A stretch of DNA of 64,000 nucleotides from Axinella damicornis (lineage: Eukaryota; Porifera; Demospongiae; Axinellida; Axinellidae): positions 7,478,956 through 7,542,955 of the forward strand of contig OZ007508.1 of NCBI GenBank assembly GCA_963931865.1. Reading direction: 5' to 3'. Under the pieces are notes generated by a model. The model had not been told where the DNA came from. It searched no databases and saw only the letters and a list, made by a program, of their open reading frames with translations. The translations under genes and the position numbers were made by a program. Below are positions 1 through 10,196 of the stretch, in pieces. Within the stretch, counting starts at the first letter, position 1. Each line of letters begins with the position of its first letter.

Positions 1-3000
1 ACCCTTGGCAAAATATCTACTGATGTTGTAAGGTCATTATAGATTGATCACAATAATTATTTCAATGCTAGCGTTTTGTAAATGCATGATTGTGTAGGCT
101 GGTTCCATGGGCTCTCCCCTCTCCTTTGTGGCAGCTCCGTGCCGCAAACTGAGGGGGGTCCATGATGTTTCGCCTGGGTGGCGACGAGGCAGGCATGCAC
201 TTGGGAGACGGGAAATGGTATTCAGTTGTCTTTGCTATAAGGTAATCAACTTATCTAGACTTTTGTTATGCATGCAAATGAGTTTCATGGAGGGTGTGGT
301 GCAGCTGAGATTTATCATGCATGGCTTGTTCTGCTCGTGAATAACGGAAATCCTCTATATCCACATGGCATGCATAATTGGTAGCCATTATTAATTGCCA
401 TAGCAACCAGTTATTCTTCCCTCTCAATTGAGATGTGGGAGCAATGGGAGCTCATTGGTCAGTTAAAAGCAGCAAGGATGATAACCATTTGATCTTTTTT
501 TCACGCAATCTGTTCATACTTTTGCTCCTTTGTAATATCTGACATAATAAATGTATGTGTAAATTCCATTCCCATAGCAACATGTTTCTCTCCTTATTAC
601 TGAAGCCTGAGACCTCAATAGTCAGTCATGCTGGTTATGTGGACCGGGATGAATGCACAATAGAAATTAACACACGCCCAGCTTCGTAACCAACACCATG
701 TGATTCAAGATTTAGCACATATAATTTGCTCCAGGTGTGTATCGTACATAGTGTTGTTGGTCAGGTGTACCGAAACTGATTTTAATGTTTACCTGTGGAT
801 GTTAAGACCGTGAAATAAGGGATTGACTAGACGCTGAATGTATCGCAGTCAGATTGGCCAGTCTTAGCCACAATGCTTTTATCTTGCTGCATGCATGCTT
901 TACTGCTTGGGAGAGTTTGGTGGTGCTGGCCCATTGGTTCAGTGATAGTGAAAATGGGTTGAGGTTGTAGTTTGTCTTGTCTGGTGCTAATCTGTGTCCT
1001 TTCTGTGCACTTGTCTAGCCAGGAACATTTCCTATCAAAATTGAGCCATCCAGTTTCCTCATCCACCAGTACACAACCATGCTCTCACACTCTACCACAT
1101 CAGTGAGAGTCTGCTGGTTGGAGAGAGTGCCTTGAGCTTGAACAAACTGTGGTTTACACACTGCAAGACAGCTCACATGATTACACTATTGGTAGGGGGA
1201 AAAATTGTGCCGCGTAAAAATGTAAATACCTGTTTGGCTACTTATACCTGTTTGGCTACTTCGAATGCCCTGCAAAGGTTCTGATCCGATCAAATGCCAC
1301 TGTTAATTTATTTAGTTTCTAATGGCTGTGATTCACCACATTTACTTACCCAGGGTTAATATTTAAATTTCTGCCAGACCCTTCTCCCTTCATGAGTCCA
1401 AGCAGTGAACCCTGACTACGCTCATCTGCCATCTTTATCATGCACCTGTACATGAAGTGGAGTTTTAACATGCTGTATTCAACTCTGAGCAGTTTGTGCA
1501 TGTTTGGTGGATGCACAGACATGTAGTATGTGCAAGTGAGCGTGGACTACACAGGTGTGCCCTCTGTGAGGGAGTTCAGGTCATGCCCGTACAATGTGGT
1601 GCATGATCAGGCATGCCAGGTGCATGTCATTGTTGTTGTCTGATCAGGCATAGCGCATGCAGCTGCACATCATGTCCATGCAATGTGCAATGTGGTGCCT
1701 GACTGGCCGGCCACCTACTGCGAGTGCAGCTGCATGTCATGTCCATGCACAGTGATTTCCACATCTGTACATAAAGTGCCTCATGAACACAACATTGTCG
1801 GTCAATACATGTGATGGATGGGGCCTACCATAATATTTCCATGTTTAGATCGACACCTTTATATCCTTGCGATTGTGTGTGTGTGTGTTTCGTCTTCCTC
1901 TGGCTATTGCTGCTATCTAAAGAACACACGTCTGTGGCGATCATTTTGCAATTTGTGACAATTGTTTTCCAATTTGTACCTATCGTTGTGTTTGGTATTT
2001 CCCTCCAGTATCAGACAACTCAAAATTCTGGATAAAATTTCTCCTATAAGTCCGCAACAGTCGCTGACTGGCTGCAGCATGTGTGTGCATGGGTGTGCAA
2101 CGTCAGCCACCACTGTCAGTCATAGCTCTCACTCCATACAAACTAGCCTTGCTTGCTATAAAGCTGCCTCCATAACGTACCTCCAAAGCGTACAGCAAAC
2201 TTTAATGGGAACCCTCGATAACAGTCCGTATTGAAATGCTGAGTAGAGCATGCAGCAAATTGATTGCAAAGATGGAGCCGGTAACCTTAATGATTAACCT
2301 CTAAGGTCAAAGGTGAGTAGTATGTTTCATCATGCAAGGACTGGGTAAATCATAATTTGTCCCATTTTGTTTGTGTGTAGTTCTGTCAGTCATACCTACG
2401 CATTATGATGTCAGATTCACTATGATGATGCATTGGGGTTAATGGTTGCAGCAGACCCAGTGTGATGTACTTCAGTGACATCATAGCTAGCCAAACATGG
2501 TCAGCTTTCTATCTCAAGGCACCTAATGGTGTAATGGTTTAGGCACTTCCTGTCCTGTGGGGAAGCTTTTCCTTAATGAGCAGTATCCCTGTTTGGATTG
2601 TGTGTTCAGCTGTTACCTGGGTTACCACAGTACGCCTCACACAACACAGACAGCCAGGCAGTCTTGCATGGGAGGGTGGACCATGTTTTGACAATACAAA
2701 CCCATATTGGAATTTGAGCAGCACACTACTCCCAATGTTACGGTATCATTTGACAACGATACTTTGTTCTCTGGGCGTAGGAATCATTGTAGGAAATACC
2801 AGAGCAGAAATTTCTTTCCTTCCTCTCAATGATCTTCTCGGACATAGATGCATATATACAATGAGAAATGGCTACTAAGTGACTATAAGGAGGAAATGGT
2901 CTCTAGGGGAGACTGTTGCCGAGCAATAGTTTTTGTCTCTGGCCATAATTATGTAGGAATTGTTGTAGGAAATACGTGCACTAGAGAAGAGAAATATATT

Positions 3001-3915
3001 CTAGAGATCTCCATAGAGAAAATTGAGCCTTACTAGGAGTTTGTCGCTTGACCTGTTGGAGAGCACTAGTACAAGAATAATGTAAGGTTCTAATTGGGAA
3101 TAGAAAATGAAATGGCCAGCAGGAGTCACTCAGGGATGGAGAAATCCCGTGTGGGCGTGTGGGCATGTGGGGGAAACCGCAATTGAACCCTGATTCCCTT
3201 CCTTTGAATGTGTACATTGGATGCCTCAATTTTGATTTCCGTGAGGAAGTTGGAATTGAAACAATTGTACAGTCGCAGAAACCGCAGACTGAAGCTTTGT
3301 ATTTTGATGGGGGCTATGATGGGCTAGGATCGGAGCAGCTGCCATATGGTTACTCTCGCACAGCGCACACAGGAATGCTGTTTCTGAGCTACCATCCCCA
3401 GTTGAACACCACTTGGCATCTGGCTACACACAGAAACATGGCTGCAGACACGACCACCAAGGACCAATGACACATACCTGAGAGTGATTATGCAATGCCT
3501 GAGGTAGCCTTGAATGGGGTCGCTACCTTTGTAGCGATGTGATCTGACAGGTACTAAAGGGATACACAGATGGTGATCGCTACCATCTACTGTGCTTTTC
3601 ATGGTCTTCATTTGTAGTGCTGATATAGGACCTTTGACCTTGTCAAATGGTGTATGTTATATGCAAGTTGTGGGACGTACTGTTTTGGTCTACGCAACTG
3701 GGCTTTACCTGTGGGCTACCCCCATTCACTACCTCTCACTGGCTAAGGTTTCACCACTATAGGGAACTCTGATGCTGTGCATTTAATTGTGTGGAGAATA
3801 GGTAGTTTGACACCTATATGAACTCGTAATGGTGGACGTGATCACTGGGGTAGCCCCATCTGTAGCCAACCAAATAACTAAGGACCTTATACGTGTAGGT
3901 TGTGTGTACATACAT
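1..3915. other. Intergenic, no gene supported
   Basis: Only short chance reading frames without convincing domain content or paired splice sites are visible. The 5' (signal peptide) exon of the downstream TGF-beta-receptor-like gene could lie here or left of the window; I could not identify it. Confidence 0.5.
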
Positions 3916-4392
3916 TAAGATTTTAACCATGTATTTGTGTGTCTGTCTGTAACGGGAGTGGGATGTTCGTGGGGCGGGATTGGACTAGTGATGCGCGACC
4001 TTCGTACTTCAATTTACTGAACCTCGAACTCCGCGAAGAATGTTGGGCTGGAATCTTCCAGAACAGCTGGCGGGTAGCAGCAGTCGAAGCGGACGCAATC
4101 GGGGAGCTGCAGTTGAATCTGACGCAATCGGGGAGCAGCGGTTGAGGTGGATGCAATTGGGGAGCAGCAGCCAAAGCAGACGCAATCGGGGAGAAGCAGC
4201 TGAAACAGACACAATCGAGAGCAGCAGCTGAAGCGGATGCAAACGGGGAGCAGCAGTTGAAGTGGATCACGCGGGGAGCAACAGCTGAGGGGACACAATC
4301 GGGGAGCAGCAGCTCTGCACAGAGAGCTGTCCGTCACCGGATTACTCACAAAGGCGTGAGGGGGAAGTAGCTGAGCGAGTGAAGCTACTTGT
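3916..4392 (+). repeat. SINE-like repeat with internal 29-bp minisatellite (copy A)
   Basis: The copy begins with a TAAGATTTTAAC block followed by a TG-rich stretch and the conserved GTGGGATGTTCGTGG segment. It then has several tandem 29-bp units built on CAATCGGGGAGCAGCAG, and ends in AGCTGAGCGAG...AAGCTACTTGTA. The same head, middle and tail recur in at least eight more places in this window. The 29-bp unit is not a multiple of three, so it opens false reading frames in every frame; none of these is a gene. Confidence 0.85.
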
Positions 4393-5460
4393 ACATGCTA
4401 TCTATGAGTGGGTGTTATCACATATCCCTGGGATATCTGGTTACAGTTTGTTGTCAGTCTGTGGGGTATGGGGTATCCTGTGGTGGTCACAGAATGGTGG
4501 CTGGACGCTGTAGTGCTGTGTTGTGGTCTGGGGTGGAGAGGGTGGGGTGGGGGCTCAAAGCACCCTCAGGATGGCTGCCAGCAGTCTCTCTATACCAGGA
4601 TCTTCCACCAACCCAAATGTACAAATTGAAGATTAAGTTGAGAATCGCAATTTTGCGAGTGAAAAGGAAGGGGTGTGGTGCAAATAATTTTGCTTTTAGT
4701 TCGGTGCACCATTGATGGAGGCAGGTGCTTCTTTGGAGTCCTTTCTCTGTGAGGTTTGAAGGGACATTTTGTCTTGAAAATTTCATGGTGTCTTGCCATG
4801 TCATCCCAGTGTCTGGCCAGCCATTACCTATCTGCCCAGCCAGACATTTAGTCTCTATCATCCATCTCTGTCATCCATCAAATTAACCTGACACTACTCC
4901 AGGTGGATATTGGGCTGGTAATTTAAACCTTGCACATCCTGTTTAGCTGCCAATGGTGTTGGTTCCAAATACTATGTCAGAATTGATAACTTGCGGGTTT
5001 AGGTGTTTGCTCCTCCAATGTATAGTACTGATCCCAACCCTCTTATTGGCTGAAACGTGGCCACATTTTATATATATGTCAGTTGTTGTAGCCCTAACAG
5101 CATCCCACCCCAGACACTCAGCCTCCACAGAGCATTCTGTCCGATCCTCTTACTACAAAATAGTTGTCTCCAATGCAGCTAGCATGCATGTGTTCCAAGG
5201 GTGGCCTCCAGTGCCAGACACTCTGCCTCCAACTGAGTCTCATACTCTAATTATCTGACTTTGGCTTCCAACTGGTTGTTGTTTGTTGGCAGTACAATTA
5301 TGTTGATTGTAATCGAGTTATGTAACTAGGACCTCTGCTCTATGCTAACTATGTGGTTGCCATGACAACACATGCATTCATAAGGTACTTGGTTGCTTGA
5401 ACCTTCAATCAGTATTTCAGTGTATGTCCGTTTTAAGGTTTGTTGTTGTAAACCGAAACA
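4393..5460. other. No feature seen
   Basis: Unique-looking sequence upstream of the first recognisable receptor exon. A reading frame from about 4,953 has a hydrophobic stretch that could pass for a signal peptide, but no good phase-1 donor follows it, so I do not annotate it. Confidence 0.4.
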
Positions 5461-5500
5461 GTGCCACGTATTCCACCATATATCTCTTCTATTGCTGCAG

Positions 5501-6331
5501 CTACTCTGAAATGTGAGTGCTCAGACTGTGGTGATGGTACTTCAGTGGCAGCAGATGGAGCATCATCTACCTGTGAGACATCAGGAGCCTGCTACATTAG
5601 GGTAAGCAACCAGAGAGTTAATTTAATGGTTGGACCAATAGAGGCCCTCCTTTATGATTGTGAATTCTTGGAAAGGCTTGACCTTGGGGTTCATAGACAT
5701 GGGTTGGACCGTGCAATATAGCCCTTGAATCACCCTGACTGGAAAGGGGGCTGACTTCATGGCCAGCTGAAGCCTGAGGGTAAATACATGGAAGGGGTTG
5801 GACCAATATAGCTCTTGAATCACCCTTTGATAGGAACTGACAGTCTTGGTTTCTCGGAAAGGGTTGCTGACTTCATAGACAGCTGGAGCCTGCTATGTAA
5901 ATTAAGGTAACTAAGTGGTCCATGGTCCAATTGTCTCTGCATCACTAGTCCTTCTCGGAGATGTCTTGAGATGTCTTGTAAGGCTTGAGTTCGGAGCTGA
6001 TTTCATAGACATCTGGAGCCGGCTAGACCAATGGAGGCCTTGTGTCATGATCATATGAGAATGCAACAGTATTCTAAGATGCTTGCGAGCCTTGCCTTGC
6101 CATCAGAAAACGGTCTGCAACTGAGTGGAGTTGCTGTGAATAAAGGATTCTGATCCTGTGCGTGTACATGCATGTAGTTATAACAAGTTCATAGCACCAA
6201 ACTGCTCCATGCAAGTGTACAGAGATACGTAATCGACATGATACCATGCATAGAATCGAACCATGTCCAGTTGATCTGCTAACAGCTAATACAGTGAAAT
6301 TCCCACCTTTCCTCTACTTCTCCCCAACCTC

Positions 6332-6381
<50 letters not shown>

Positions 6382-7330
6382 GGGAAAAAATCACTCATTC
6401 TTTAGTTTAGTTTTGTTGTAGGACTACCAGTGCATGATTTGATTCAGTTATACCCTCCCTTTGACCACCACAACACTGTGATGTAATGTTTACATATTGT
6501 TTAACGTTTATGGCGTAAATAATGGGATGTAGCTCTGTGTACGTCATAACAAATTACATTCCAGTGATTCTCTGGTTTTAGCGACACTTATTTCTTTGTC
6601 CTGTGTTGCATACTGAACTAATGTGACAAACAGCTAACAACATGTTTTCGCCTCGAGTATTTGCCCTGTGGCACTCCAGCTAGCAGAGAATGAAGCAAAC
6701 ATTAATTTATGTCACCAAAGTGGTCTGCTTGGAAGGAATCCATTCTCAATGGTCATAATGAAATTCCTTGGCATTTCACTATTGCCAAAACAGTTGGCCA
6801 CAGCTGATGTTTGCTTCATACACAAATTGACAGGAAAGACTGTGAAATCAATTCGTCTGTTTTTGTTTGCAGGAATTGTATGTAGATGCAGCATTACTAG
6901 TATGTCCAGGAGCATTATTATTATTGTAAATTAATATTAAACCTGATCGTGAGAATCAGGACTGGTGGGTTAAAATGCTCTTTGGTGGCATCCAAACCAC
7001 CCAGCATGTATGAGCAACATCAGGTTTGCTCATCTCTCTCAGTGTGTGGGACTGCTGTTTGCTGCATACACTCATAAGACTGACCTGGGGCAAGCAAACT
7101 GTAGTGAAAATTGTACCAACTTTTACAAATTCTTTGTCTTTCTGTCTCCTTGCTACAGATTTCAAGAACAGATGACTCTCGTATTCATGTCTCCCGAGGT
7201 TGTGTTGCTAGTCATGACCTCACCACTGTGTGCAACGATAAATCCAATTCAGGCATTCTTTGTTGTCATAGCGACAACTGTAATGGTGTTGAAACAACTG
7301 GTGGCAGAGAAATCAGAGCTGTGGATGATG
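5501..7330 (+). CDS. Receptor gene: two ectodomain exons (three-finger fold)
   Basis: Exon 5501-5601 follows ATTGCTGCAG and ends at AGG before GTAAGC. It encodes five cysteines in the pattern C-x-C-x2-C...TC...GAC. Exon 7159-7330 follows TTGCTACAG and ends at GATG before GTGTGT. It encodes the remaining five cysteines, ending CCHSDNCN, the signature of TGF-beta family receptor ectodomains that bind ligand outside the cell. The second donor abuts a long GT microsatellite, so its exact position could shift by a few bases. The last base carries over in phase 1 to the TM exon. Confidence 0.82.
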
Positions 7331-10051
7331 GTGTGTACTTGTGTGTGTGTGTGTGTGTGTGTGTGTGGGCTCGTGTGTGTGTGTGTGTGTATGTGTGTGT
7401 GTGTGTGGTGTGTGTGTGTGTACGTACGTGTATGTGTGTGTGTGTACGTACATGTATGTGTGTGTGTGTGCTAGAAGCCTACAGAAAGAAGTACACAAGT
7501 ATAATAATGTTAAGAACCATCATTTTGTATATATATAGCGATACTAACATATCACTCTAATATCCAACCTATGATTGTACGTATCTACTGTGCATATGTT
7601 GTAAGATCTCAAGTGCTAGGCTATTGTGTATACACACCAACTCCATGGGCTTGGCACTCACTGCATGAACTGTACTAGCAACAAACACAGCTCCTGCACG
7701 TCCAAATGATGCCACTGTTCAAAGCCTTTCCACCTTTGTAATGTTGGCACAAAGCTTTGAAGGGATTTACTGGAATGCCCCATTGGCCAACTACCTTTAC
7801 AGCAGAGTGGAGAGGGAGTCAGGCTTGAAATGGATCCCTCTGTCCTATTACGCTGATAGCTACTCCCTGCATACTTCTCATCCACTAGAACAGGTTTTTG
7901 ATTTGGTGTCATATGAGTATTCATGAACTTGCGATTATTATGCTATTTGATCCAAGTTTGCATTAATTGGCTCCCTGGAGTCTTGTCACCTTCTCAATCT
8001 TCAACACACAATACCTCACATGGGAGTCCCCTTTGTTCAAGAATAACAATGTCCCAAACTAGAATCTTGAACTATGAACCTTGACCCTTGAACCTTAGAG
8101 TGCAGCAGTCTATAGTGAAGGATGATTGTTATATCCCTCCCCCCTCTACTCCACATGGCACACACACAGGTAACAAAACTGGCACTGATGTAATGCAGAT
8201 GACAGAGAACTCAACTTCCAGTTCCCAGTACAGACTGGCTGCAATAATCACAGCTGTTGTATGCATTGTTGTCATGACAATCACCATATCTCTGGTGCTG
8301 TCTGTGGTACTGTGCTGTTTCCGTGGCAACAGGAGGGTGAGGAGAAGGGCAGTCGATGTGGAGATTGGACAACCAAATTCCAGGATCAGTAGCTTTGGCA
8401 GCTATGGTACTGACTGCTGCGAGGCCATTATACCACAAGGTACGTCAGGAAATGGTGCCGCAAATACATCTCAGCATAAGTACCCAGTTTCGATGCGATA
8501 CTATAAGATTTTAACGTGTGTGTGTGTGTGAGGTGAGTGACGGAAGTGGGACGTTCGTGGGACTGGACTAAACTGGTGACGCGCAACCTTCGTGCTTCAA
8601 TTATTTACTGAACCTCGAACTCTACGAAGAAAGTTCGAGAACATTGGGCATGGGCTGGAATCTTCCAGAACAGGTGAGGCTACAAGCGAATGCAATCGGG
8701 GAGCAGCAGTCGAAGCGGACGCAATCGGGGAGCTGTTGAAATCGGGGACTGAGAGCAGCTGAAGCAGACGGAAACGGGAAATAGCAGTTTGAAGCGGATC
8801 GATGCAATCTGGGAGCAGCAGCCGAAGCGGATGCAATCGCGGTGAGCAGCAGTCTCCACAGAGAGCTGTTCGGCGCTGGAATAGTCGCGTAGGCAAACAA
8901 GGGAGAAGTAGCATGAGCGAGTGAAGCGAGCGAAGCTACGTACTTGTAGTAATTAATGCTGATATGAAATCTGACCCTGAATACGGATGGGGGTTTTCTT
9001 ACTGGCTCATATTTTCTGACACTGTGCATGTTGTAGAGGGCTCAGCACCTGGTGTTGATTGGATGTGTAGAAAGGTGGTTGCCAAATACTAGGCTTTACC
9101 TTTATGGAACAAGTGTGGGTGTCGGTCCCACCATGGATAATAGAGCAAAGGGAGTCAACGTTGTCTTCCCTAATGAAGGCATCATTTATTTTAAACTTGG
9201 CAATAAGACCTTTGTCCCACCAGAGGTAGTAGCATTCTCCAGACATGCTTTAGCCTCTAGCCTCGTTCCAAGAGGTTGAGGTATCACATTGTGATACCTC
9301 AACCTCTTGGAACGAGGCTAGAGGCTTGAAACCCTATACCACATACTTAAGTCCATACACTAGGTCCAGGTAATCAATTTGATTGAGTGATATAAGAGGC
9401 AGCACATCAAAGGGTAACCCACTCTCTTTCAAAGGGTTATGCACTTTAGCTATGTAGTGTTTCCTATCCAACTCTCCCTGCACTCCATTATCCCATGATT
9501 CCACTGACGCTTTGACCCAATTGAAACGAGGCTTGCTTTTGTGCCTAGGGTGTCGTCTAATTGTTTGTGAGTGGATGCAATCGTGCTTGTTAGCATGGCA
9601 TGACAATCAGCCCCCCTACCGCTTCCCTATATGCCACACTGGTAATTATTAAATTACAACAATTTGGCACTTACGGTTACCGTGGCGATTTTCAAGTTGG
9701 TGCTTTTAATTGCTGAGATATGCTCACTCATTAAACCTTCCTTTTGATACCCTAGTATGTACTTGTAACCTGAACGGTGTATAGCATTCGTTAGGGCTCA
9801 GCAGGTGAAGGTGCCGGAATGGCATACATGCAGCTATACCCTCTTGATTGGAAACGCTATAGGATATTTGTTATGCAGATATTGTGCACTTAGTCAATTA
9901 AGTTTTGTATCGTTGATAATCATCTTCGTAATCCAAACTTGGTAGTTACTTGAGTTGGTATCATGAGTGGCGCTGGTGAGATAGATTTCCTTCCTGGAAC
10001 ACCATGTTTGGCCATTCATTGACCCATGGACTTTTACCTTTGTCTTACACC

Positions 10052-10118
<67 letters not shown>

Positions 10119-10155
10119 GCGCACACACGCACACACACGCACACACACACACACA

Positions 10156-10196
<41 letters not shown>

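Noticed and set aside
3159..3470. 103-codon plus-strand frame
   Set aside because: No signal peptide, domain or splice context; composition looks random.
4009..4349. Long Cys/Ser/Ala-rich open frames on both strands (also near 8.7, 21.2 and 25.0 kb)
   Set aside because: They are read-through of the 29-bp repeat in shifting frames, not proteins.
7159..7330. Snake-toxin-like three-finger peptide
   Set aside because: The CC-x4-CN pattern is followed in phase by a TM exon and a receptor kinase fold, so it is a receptor ectodomain.
7313..7560. Val/Cys and Thr/His repeat frames in GT/CA tracts
   Set aside because: Low-complexity translation of dinucleotide repeats; the same applies at 10.0-10.4, 11.8 and 25.6 kb.
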